From positions 1 to 5,422 of the forward strand of contig JAGXHO010000038.1 in NCBI GenBank assembly GCA_024636105.1: DNA of 5,422 nt, in the 5' to 3' direction. This stretch comes from Trueperaceae bacterium (lineage in GTDB: Bacteria > Deinococcota > Deinococci > Deinococcales > Trueperaceae). Positions 1 through 5,422 of the stretch are shown in pieces (the stretch's first letter is position 1; the number at the start of each line of letters is the position of its first letter). The notes beneath the pieces were generated by a model. That model was given only the letters and a program-made list of their open reading frames with translations, was not told the origin of the DNA and made no database searches. The position numbers were made by a program, and so were the translations under genes.

Positions 1-63
1 CAGGTGGCCGCGCTCGCGCGCCGCTTCGATCGGGTGCGCTACTGCTTCGACGACCCCCGGTGA
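1..63 (+). CDS. 3' end of an unrecognised upstream gene
   Basis: Only the last 20 codons and a TGA stop (61-63) lie in the window; they read QVAALARRFDRVRYCFDDPR. I do not recognise the family from so short a tail. The frame is supported by its junction with the next gene: its TGA overlaps the GTG start of the aconitase-like gene as GTGA (60-63), the classic geometry of translational coupling within an operon. The two products may therefore act in the same pathway, but that rests on position alone. Confidence 0.55.
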   Translation, partial: QVAALARRFDRVRYCFDDPR

Positions 64-1784
64 CCGCCATCGAACGGCTGCTCGGCGCGCCCACCGGCGC
101 CGAGGTCGACCGGCCCGTCGACCTGGTGGTCACCGACGACTGGACGACCCCCGCGTTGGCGACGCCGCTCGCTGCGCTCGGCACCCTGCGATCGGCCGTA
201 CCGATCGTGCTGGTGCACGACCACACGTGGAGGCCGGAGCGCTACGAGGGCGCGGAGCGCGCCAAGGCCGCCGCGTTGCGCGCCGAGAGCCACGCCTTCG
301 CGACCCGCTTCGGCGCCACGCTGCTCGAGGGCCGCGGCATCCAGCACCACGCGCTCGCCGAGTCGGGGCACCTGCGGCCCGGCATGCTCGTCCTCGGCAA
401 CGACTCGCACGCCCCCACGCTCGGCGCGTACGGCGTGCTCGCCTTCGCGGGCCAGCCCACCACCGTGGCCGCGACGATGCACACCGGACGCCTGGTGCTA
501 CGGGTGCCCCCTACGCTCCTGATCCGCTTGCACGGCCGCCTGGGCCCCGGCGTCACCGCCCGCGACGCGGCGCTCACGCTGCTGGGGCGCCTGCGCGCCG
601 GTCCGGACGCGCGGCGCGCCATCGGGGCGGCGCTGACGTTCGTCGGCCCGGGGGTCGCCGCGCTCAGCCCAGCGGAGCGCGCGGTGCTCGCGAACCTCGC
701 CCCCGAAGCGGTGGCGACGACCTCCCTGTTCCCGACGCACGGCACCGAGGGCGACGACGACGCCCCGGCGGTCGACCTCGACCTGTCCGCCGTGGCGCCG
801 GCGGTCGCGCGCAGCGGCGACCCCAGCGACGTCGTGGCCGTCGCCGACCTCGCGACCGCGACGGTCGATCGCGTCCTGGTGGGCACGTGCGCCGGCGGCA
901 CGTTCGAGGAGATCGCCGCGTTCGCCGCAGCCCTCGATGGCGCTGTAGCCGTGCCCACCACCGTCGTGCCGGCCACCGCAGGGGTCGCCGAGCGGCTCGC
1001 CCGGACCGGCATCGCGGCGCGCCTCCTGGCGGCCGGCATCGCGTTGCAGCCGCCCGGTTGTGGCTTCTGCTTCGGCTTCGGCGTCGATCGACTCGGTGCC
1101 GGCGAAGTGGTCGCGGCGACCGGCAACCGCAACGGCGTCGGCCGCCTGGGCCACCCGAGTGCGCGGGTCCATCTGGTGTCGGGGCGAACGGCCGGGGACG
1201 TCGCCCGCACCGGCCGTCTGGGAGCGGCGCCGGCAGCCGCCGCACCGAGCCGGGCACCAGGTCCCACCGTCACCTGGCCGCGGCGCGGCAACGTGGTGCG
1301 GCTGCACGGGCGCGTCACCACCGACGACCTCACCCCCTCGCACGTGCCCGGCGTCGGCAGCAGCAGCGACCGCGACCCGGCCGTGCTGCGGCGGCTGCTG
1401 TTCCACCACATCGACGCGACCGCCGCCGAGCGCGACCTGCGCGGCACCGTGATCGTCGCCGACGACGCGTTCGGGAGCGGCAGCAACCGCGCCTCGTCGG
1501 TGCGCGCGCTGCGCGTCGCTGGGGTGGCGGCGGTGGTGGCGCGCAGCGTCGCTCCGCTGTACGCGCTGGGTGCGCGCGACGAGGGCTTCCCGGTCGTGGC
1601 GCTCGACGACGACGTCTTCACGGCGCTCGCCGGCCGCGACGCGCACGTGGAGCTCGACCTCAACGCCGGCGTCGTCACCGTCGCGGGGCGCACCTTCGAG
1701 ATCGCTCGTGCGACGCCGTACGAACGCGACCTGCGGCGCGCCGGCGGGGTCGTCGGCTTCCTCACCGCCGGGCGCACCGCCTGA
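60..1784 (+). CDS. Fused aconitase/isopropylmalate dehydratase-family hydro-lyase with altered small-domain loop
   Basis: This 574-residue protein has the layout of a hydro-lyase of the aconitase superfamily, enzymes that isomerise hydroxy-acids by dehydration and rehydration on a [4Fe-4S] cluster. The large part (about 1-385) shows DH at 54-55, GIQHH at 93-97, GNDSH at 113-117, a GPGV..LS..ER..LANLAPE..ATT.LFP block (196-225, with E216), cluster cysteines C277 (VGTCAGG), C334 and C337 (PGCGFC), and arginines R357 and R362 (NRNGVGR). An Ala/Pro-rich linker (about 387-405) leads to the small, LeuD-like swivel domain with TTDDLTP (420-426) and FGSGSNRASS (471-480). By alignment from memory, S475 and R477 match aconitase Ser642 and Arg644, but the Ser643 position is Asn and the usual EH after the Arg is AS. 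It is shorter than fused bacterial aconitases (about 640 residues or more). GTG at 60 is the first start in the window in this frame. It has no clear Shine-Dalgarno and overlaps the upstream stop by four bases, so coupling is likely. Family assignment is secure; the substrate (citrate, isopropylmalate, homocitrate or another acid) is not. Confidence 0.9.
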   Translation: MTAIERLLGAPTGAEVDRPVDLVVTDDWTTPALATPLAALGTLRSAVPIVLVHDHTWRPERYEGAERAKAAALRAESHAFATRFGATLLEGRGIQHHALAESGHLRPGMLVLGNDSHAPTLGAYGVLAFAGQPTTVAATMHTGRLVLRVPPTLLIRLHGRLGPGVTARDAALTLLGRLRAGPDARRAIGAALTFVGPGVAALSPAERAVLANLAPEAVATTSLFPTHGTEGDDDAPAVDLDLSAVAPAVARSGDPSDVVAVADLATATVDRVLVGTCAGGTFEEIAAFAAALDGAVAVPTTVVPATAGVAERLARTGIAARLLAAGIALQPPGCGFCFGFGVDRLGAGEVVAATGNRNGVGRLGHPSARVHLVSGRTAGDVARTGRLGAAPAAAAPSRAPGPTVTWPRRGNVVRLHGRVTTDDLTPSHVPGVGSSSDRDPAVLRRLLFHHIDATAAERDLRGTVIVADDAFGSGSNRASSVRALRVAGVAAVVARSVAPLYALGARDEGFPVVALDDDVFTALAGRDAHVELDLNAGVVTVAGRTFEIARATPYERDLRRAGGVVGFLTAGRTA

Positions 1785-1842
1785 CCGACGACGCCGGCAG
1801 ACGGGCGGCCACCCCCCCAGGGGCGGCCGCCGCCGCGAAGCG
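1785..1842. other. Convergent intergenic gap
   Basis: These 58 bases separate the 3' ends of two convergent genes. They hold a GC-rich inverted repeat, described separately, and nothing else that I can support. Confidence 0.6.
1804..1831. terminator. Possible bidirectional hairpin terminator
   Basis: GGCGGCC (1804-1810) pairs with GGCCGCC (1825-1831). The intervening bases contain a run of seven C and then GGGG, which can extend the stem inward. The hairpin sits between two convergent stop codons, where a shared terminator is expected. Neither strand has a following T tract, so it does not meet the classic intrinsic-terminator pattern. GC-rich hairpins also arise by chance in such DNA. Confidence 0.3.
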
Positions 1843-4269
1843 TCACTCCACGCTCAGCGGCGCTCGCGTCCAGGTGGCGTCACACCAGGGCAGGCGCGCG
1901 CCGCCGTCTGCCGCGGCCGACCAAGCCTCATGCGCGCCGGGGGCGATGCCGCTGTCCGCCGTCGTGCGCTTCAGCCGGGGCGCGCCACCGTCCGTCCCCT
2001 CGAGCTCGAACCGGTCCACCGCCCCGCGCTCGAAGGCGCGCGACCACCCGTCCTCCCACGTCAGCCGGCCGCGGACGGCGCCCGACGCGTCGGGGAAGCC
2101 CAGCCAGCGGATGGGCGGTGGCGCGGCGTCCGCGCCGCCGGCGAGCCAAGCGGGCACCACCTCGTCAGCTTCGATGGCCACGTCCGCGAGCGGCAACGCG
2201 TGCCCCTCGCGCAGCAGCCAGACCGGCCGCCCCAGCGGCGCCTCGAGGTCGGCCCAGGCGTCGCCGACGTGCACCCGGCCGCTGCCCAGCTCGAGCCAAC
2301 GCCCCGGCGGCAGGAGCGCCCGCCGCGTCGTCGCCCCGGGTTCGAGCACCGGGGCGACGAGCAGCGCGTCGCCGAGCAGGTGCACGAACGACTCGCGCCA
2401 GCCCGGACGCCAGTCCTGGAAGGCGTAGACGAGCGGCCGCGTGAGGGGGACCCCCTCGTGCACGGCGTCCCACATCAGCGTCGCCATGTACGGCACCAGC
2501 GCCGTGCGCAGCGCCATCAGCCGGCGCACGGCGGGGAGCGCGTCGGGGTGGGTCCAGGGCTCGGTCGCGCTGCCGTCGTCGTTCCACGAGTGGATGGAGA
2601 AGCGCGGCTGGGTGATCCCGGCCTCGATCCAGCGCACCAGCAGTTCGGCGTCTGGGACCGGGCCGGCGAAGCCGCCGACGTCGTGGCCGTGGTTGGCCCA
2701 GCCGACGAGCGACATCGAGAGCCCCATCGGCAGGTTGTAGGCGAGCGTGTGCCAGCTGGTGCGGTTGTCGCCCGACCAGGTCTGGGCGTAGCGCTGCATG
2801 CCCAGACCGCCCGAGCGGGTGATCTGGTAGTCGCGCCGGTCCGGGTGGACGTCGCGTTGCGCGGCGCGGCTGGCGTGGTTCATCAGGAGCGTCAGCGTGG
2901 GGCGCAGGTCGCCGGCTTCGCCGGCAGCGCAGCGCGCGGCGTCGTCCTCGATCCGGAACTCGTTGTTGTCGTTCCAGGTGGCGTCGATGCCGACGTCCAG
3001 GATCCGCTCCCCGACGCGCGAGCGCCACCAGGCGTAGCCGGCCGGGTCGGTGAAGTCGACGTAGCCGGCGTCGCCGCCCCAGAAGCGCGCGCGGTAAGCG
3101 CCTTCGGCGAGCGGGACGGGGTCGTCGGGCGCGGCGCGCACGAGCGCCCCGCGCGAGGCGAGCGTTTCGAAGTCCGGATGGCTCGTGAGCAGCGCCGGCT
3201 TCACGTTCGCCAGCGTCCGTATGCCTGCGGCGGACAGCGCGCGCACCATGGCGGCAGGTTCGGGAACGCGGCGCCGGTTCCATTCGAAGACGTAGCGCAG
3301 GCCGTCGTCGCCCATCGAATAGCCGCTCGAGAGGTGGAAGCCGCTGCAGCCGAGGCGGTGCCCGCGCAGCGCCGCGACGAAGCCTTCGAACTCCGCGGTC
3401 GGGTGCTCGGCATCGGTGTAGCGCATGGTGGAGCCGAGGTAGCCCAGCGACCAGCGCGGCGGCAGCGGGGCGTACCCGGTCAGGTCCTGCACGCGGCCGA
3501 CCACGTCGACCAGGGCGGGGCCGATCAGCACGTAGGCGTCGAGCTCGCTGGCCTGGAACTCGGCGTAGCGGTAGGGGCCGAGGTAGTGGTCGACCTCGCT
3601 CCCGAAGTCGAAGGCCGCCTCGGCGCCGGTGTCGTAGAGGAGCCCCGTCGCGTGCCCGGCGCGCCCCAGCGTGAGCGGCACCGGCAGGTGCTTGTAGAGC
3701 GGGTCGGCGCGCTCGGCGTCGTAGCCCAGCGCGTCGCCCGGCCGCAGCCGGTAGCGGCGCGCGTGGCGGTCGAGCCCGCCACTCACCTCGCCCAACCCCA
3801 ACACCACCTCGTCGACGTCGCGGCGCAGCGTGTGGCGCACCCCGCGCCCGCCATCACGGGCGTACCGATACCCGAGCTCCGGGTGGTCTTCGAAGAGCGG
3901 GACGCCGTCGGGCAGCGACCAGCGCAGCGCGAACGGAGCCAACGCCACGTCGACCACGACGCGCGCGGTGCGCAATCGGAGACCGTCCGCGTGCTCCTCG
4001 ACCTGCGGCTCGGGGCAGGCGAAGACCGACAGGTCCTCGCGGTCGCGCCCCTCCGGACCGACGTCGCCCGCGCGGCCGACGACCGCCCACGTGCGCCCGA
4101 CGCGGGCCGCGCCGTGCGGCTGGACCTGCACGCGCACGACGTCGTCCTCCACGACCGTGAGGACGACCCGGGGAGCGCGCGCGCCCTCAGCGACGGGCTC
4201 GAACACGAAGCGCGGACCGTCGCGCCCGGCGAAGCGGAGCGGGGGGAGCGTCTGCCAGGGGTCAGCCAC
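1843..4269 (-). CDS. GH31-family alpha-glucosidase-like glycoside hydrolase
   Basis: This 808-residue protein is a complete retaining glycosidase of family GH31, which mostly releases glucose or related sugars from alpha-linked substrates. An N-terminal beta-sandwich (about 1-260) precedes a catalytic barrel (about 270-610) and C-terminal beta domains. The nucleophile motif WNDNNEF (432-438, D434) and the acid/base motif WSGDN (498-502, D501) are both intact, followed by GWANHGHDVGGF (523-534) and FSIHSWNDD (557-565), which shape the subsite -1 pocket. WNDNNE rather than the more usual DMNEP and the GFHLSSGYS segment (310-318) mark a particular GH31 subgroup whose specificity I cannot assign. 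No signal peptide is visible, so it is probably cytoplasmic. The start is GTG at 4269-4267, inside the last 13-base repeat unit. No Shine-Dalgarno precedes it, and upstream starts are out of frame or blocked by stops. It lies 44 bases after another glycosidase gene on the same strand and is very likely co-transcribed. Alternatives are alpha-xylosidase or another GH31 activity. Confidence 0.92.
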   Translation of the reverse strand: MADPWQTLPPLRFAGRDGPRFVFEPVAEGARAPRVVLTVVEDDVVRVQVQPHGAARVGRTWAVVGRAGDVGPEGRDREDLSVFACPEPQVEEHADGLRLRTARVVVDVALAPFALRWSLPDGVPLFEDHPELGYRYARDGGRGVRHTLRRDVDEVVLGLGEVSGGLDRHARRYRLRPGDALGYDAERADPLYKHLPVPLTLGRAGHATGLLYDTGAEAAFDFGSEVDHYLGPYRYAEFQASELDAYVLIGPALVDVVGRVQDLTGYAPLPPRWSLGYLGSTMRYTDAEHPTAEFEGFVAALRGHRLGCSGFHLSSGYSMGDDGLRYVFEWNRRRVPEPAAMVRALSAAGIRTLANVKPALLTSHPDFETLASRGALVRAAPDDPVPLAEGAYRARFWGGDAGYVDFTDPAGYAWWRSRVGERILDVGIDATWNDNNEFRIEDDAARCAAGEAGDLRPTLTLLMNHASRAAQRDVHPDRRDYQITRSGGLGMQRYAQTWSGDNRTSWHTLAYNLPMGLSMSLVGWANHGHDVGGFAGPVPDAELLVRWIEAGITQPRFSIHSWNDDGSATEPWTHPDALPAVRRLMALRTALVPYMATLMWDAVHEGVPLTRPLVYAFQDWRPGWRESFVHLLGDALLVAPVLEPGATTRRALLPPGRWLELGSGRVHVGDAWADLEAPLGRPVWLLREGHALPLADVAIEADEVVPAWLAGGADAAPPPIRWLGFPDASGAVRGRLTWEDGWSRAFERGAVDRFELEGTDGGAPRLKRTTADSGIAPGAHEAWSAAADGGARLPWCDATWTRAPLSVE

Positions 4270-4321
4270 AGGGGTCAGCCACAGCGCTCAGCCACAGGGG
4301 TCAGCCACAGCGTTCAGCCAT
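4262..4321 (-). other. Chain of four overlapping six-codon mini-ORFs leading to GH31
   Basis: Reading the minus strand, an ATG at 4321-4319 opens MAERCG and stops at 4303-4301. A GTG at 4308-4306 opens MADPCG and stops at 4290-4288. A GTG at 4295-4293 opens MAERCG and stops at 4277-4275. A GTG at 4282-4280 opens MADPCG and stops at 4264-4262. The next GTG, 4269-4267, opens MADPWQT, the GH31 protein. Each stop overlaps the next start within the same eight bases, GTGGCTGA, and successive starts are 13 bases apart, so each step moves the frame by one. The ORFs are plain from the sequence. That ribosomes use them as a reinitiation relay is inference from the start/stop geometry and from the strong ribosome binding site before the first ATG. 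Confidence 0.45.
4266..4317. repeat. Four 13-bp tandem repeats at a gene junction
   Basis: Four head-to-tail units occupy 4266-4278, 4279-4291, 4292-4304 and 4305-4317. On the plus strand units 1 and 3 read CCACAGGGGTCAG, unit 2 reads CCACAGCGCTCAG and unit 4 CCACAGCGTTCAG. The GGGG and CGYT versions alternate, so the array is also two copies of a 26-base unit differing at one base (C/T at 4287/4313). A partial unit (CCAGGGGTCAG, 4255-4265) lies inside the GH31 gene and CCAT (4318-4321) lies on the other side. On the minus strand every unit boundary forms GTGGCTGA, which resembles the ATGGCTGA at the upstream gene's stop codon. The array covers the end of the upstream gene, the short spacer and the GH31 start codon. 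Confidence 0.95.
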
Positions 4322-5422
4322 CGTCGGCCTCCAGGTCGTCGGGCGCTTCGTGCCGGACGGCGACGAGGCGTCCGGCGGCGGTGCGGGTGCGCAGCGTGGC
4401 CGGCCCCCAGGGGGGTCGGCGGGTGGCGCCGGCGGGCGTCAGGCCGTACCCGCCGAAGAGCATCGCAGCCGCGGGCATCGAGCTCCACCCGCACGAGGCG
4501 GACCCCGCGGCGAAGGGCGGCGAGGCGTACTCCACCGGCGCGGCTCGCCCCTGCGCCAGACCGTGCGTCCACCAGCGCGTGAGCGGGTAGCGCCAGCCGG
4601 CGAGGCCCCGCCGCAGCCGCTCCTCGGCGTAGACGCCGTCCCAGTACGGCCAATCGGCACCGTTGTGGTACCGGAACGCGAAGCGGCTCTTGGCGCGTCG
4701 GCGCACCCACGGCGCATACGGCGGGAAGACGTTCATCACCCCCCAGTCGCCCCACGGCTGCTCGGCGTTGTGGCGGGTCTCGAGGCGCGCGCGCATCGCC
4801 GCGAGGACGCGTGCGGCCCGGGCGTCGTCGGCGAGGCCGAAGCGCAGCGCCGTGAGCGTGTCGATCGCCAGGTGCGCCTCGGCGCGCCCGTCCTCGGTAC
4901 GGAAGTCGACGAAGTGGCCGCGCGCCTCGTCCCAAAGGTGGCGCCGGGCGGCCGCCTGGAGCGCCTTCGCCCGCGCCCGGTAGCGCGACGCCGAAGCCGG
5001 CTGCTCGCGCTCGATCACGTCGGCGACGCGCACGAGGGCGCCGTAGTAGAGGCCGACGTCGTAGGTCACGTACCCCCCGCGGAAGACGTTGTCGGCCCAG
5101 TCGCGGTCGTGGGGCGGCTTCAGCGGCAGCCCCGAGGCGTCGCACGTGGCGTGGGCGCGCTCGAGCGCCGCATCGACGCGCGCGCCGATCGTGGCGTCAT
5201 CGACGCGGGTGGCGAAGAGCCCGAGGTCGCCGGTCCAGGCCGCCACGTCGCAGGCGAGCAGCGCGAAGAAGAGCGGCGCGTCGGTGTGGTCGGCCCACCA
5301 GACGCCGTCGCGGGGGTGGTCGGCGGCCAAGGCCGGGTCGGCCGCGCGGCGCGCGCGCCAGACGCGTTCGCCCGCGGGCGAGGCCACCACCACCCCGCTC
5401 GGGGCACTGCCGGCCTCGGGGC
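4314..5422 (-). CDS. Six-hairpin (alpha/alpha)6 glycosidase-like protein, N-terminus outside window
   Basis: The frame is open from the window edge to the TGA at 4316-4314, giving at least 369 residues. A GTG at 5393 could serve as a start, but the frame reads on without a stop (ending EAGSAPSG before it), so the gene is probably cut by the edge. The sequence resembles the (alpha/alpha)6 barrels of the amylo-alpha-1,6-glucosidase / GH63 / GH15-like superfamily. Counting from the GTG at 5393, there are helix-rich repeats ending in aromatic and acidic loop motifs: HDRDWADNVFRGG (95-107), LYYGAL (115-120), PWGDWGVMNVFPPY (213-226) and YHNGADWPYWDGVYAEE (242-258), the last close to the YHNG.VWP motif of amylo-1,6-glucosidase-type enzymes. 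The acidic residues in these loops are candidates for the catalytic pair, but I cannot assign them. It precedes the GH31 gene on the same strand, which fits joint breakdown of an alpha-linked glucan or glycoside. The exact family and substrate are uncertain. Confidence 0.75.
   Translation of the reverse strand, partial: PEAGSAPSGVVVASPAGERVWRARRAADPALAADHPRDGVWWADHTDAPLFFALLACDVAAWTGDLGLFATRVDDATIGARVDAALERAHATCDASGLPLKPPHDRDWADNVFRGGYVTYDVGLYYGALVRVADVIEREQPASASRYRARAKALQAAARRHLWDEARGHFVDFRTEDGRAEAHLAIDTLTALRFGLADDARAARVLAAMRARLETRHNAEQPWGDWGVMNVFPPYAPWVRRRAKSRFAFRYHNGADWPYWDGVYAEERLRRGLAGWRYPLTRWWTHGLAQGRAAPVEYASPPFAAGSASCGWSSMPAAAMLFGGYGLTPAGATRRPPWGPATLRTRTAAGRLVAVRHEAPDDLEADDG
4328..4332 (-). 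promoter_or_regulatory. Ribosome binding site GGAGG for the ATG at 4321
   Basis: On the minus strand GGAGG is followed by the six-base spacer CCGACG and then ATG (4321-4319), an ideal Shine-Dalgarno arrangement. It lies inside the last codons of the upstream glycosidase gene, whose TGA (4316-4314) overlaps the ATG as ATGGCTGA. The ATG now opens only a six-codon frame. Deleting the 52 bases between it and the GTG at 4269 would put it directly on the GH31 frame, so this was probably the original GH31 ribosome binding site. Confidence 0.7.

Noticed and set aside
242..1846. 534-codon minus-strand frame opposite the aconitase-like gene
   Set aside because: It has no family motifs and a composition typical of antisense GC-rich frames.
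227..2428. 733-codon plus-strand frame overlapping the aconitase-like gene
   Set aside because: It is an Arg/Pro-rich shadow frame that crosses the convergent intergenic gap and both gene ends; the aconitase-family motifs are all in the other frame.
2911..2925. GCCGGC-TTC-GCCGGC hairpin inside GH31
   Set aside because: It lies in well-conserved coding sequence and short GC palindromes are expected at this base composition; no sign of a regulatory role.
4262..4321. The 13-bp array as a CRISPR or as a classic phase-variation repeat
   Set aside because: There are no spacers between the units, so it is not a CRISPR. Adding or removing units does not switch GH31 in or out of frame, because the last unit always supplies an in-frame GTG.
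1570..4590. Very long plus-strand open frame (1006 codons) opposite the GH31 gene
   Set aside because: It is the antisense shadow of a conserved GH31 gene in GC-rich DNA, it also runs into the end of the aconitase-like gene, and its translation is low-complexity Arg/Ala/Gly-rich with no recognisable motif.

Overview
The window is very GC-rich bacterial DNA: G/C dominates third codon positions, GTG starts are used, and one clear GGAGG ribosome binding site is present. It holds two convergent gene blocks. The taxon cannot be fixed from the sequence; a high-GC lineage such as Deinococcota (Trueperaceae-like) or Actinomycetota is a guess. The long antisense reading frames are what high GC produces and are not annotated.

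Left, plus strand (1-1784): the last 20 codons of an unrecognised gene run into a 574-residue aconitase-superfamily hydro-lyase through a 4-base GTGA stop/start overlap. The enzyme carries the large (LeuC-like) and small (LeuD-like) parts in one chain. All three Fe-S cysteines and most catalytic residues are present, but the small-domain loop is altered (GSNRASS where the family usually has GSSREH). Its substrate is unknown. A 58-base gap with a GC-rich hairpin separates it from the convergent block.

Right, minus strand (5422 down to 1843): a six-hairpin (alpha/alpha)6 glycosidase-like gene, whose 5' end is outside the window, is followed by a GH31 alpha-glucosidase-like gene of 808 residues. 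Neither shows a signal peptide in the visible sequence, although the first one's N-terminus is missing. Together they look like a pair for breaking down alpha-linked oligosaccharides.

The most unusual item is the junction of these two glycosidase genes. An ATG with an ideal GGAGG ribosome binding site overlaps the upstream stop codon (ATGGCTGA), but that ATG is not in frame with GH31. Four 13-base tandem units (4266-4317) lie between it and the GH31 frame. Each unit recreates the same start/stop overlap as GTGGCTGA, giving a chain of four overlapping six-codon mini-ORFs that ends at the GTG of GH31. The sequence fits tandem duplication of the original start site, leaving a possible termination-reinitiation relay that would tolerate any whole number of units. 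The layout is read directly from the sequence; its function is inference.
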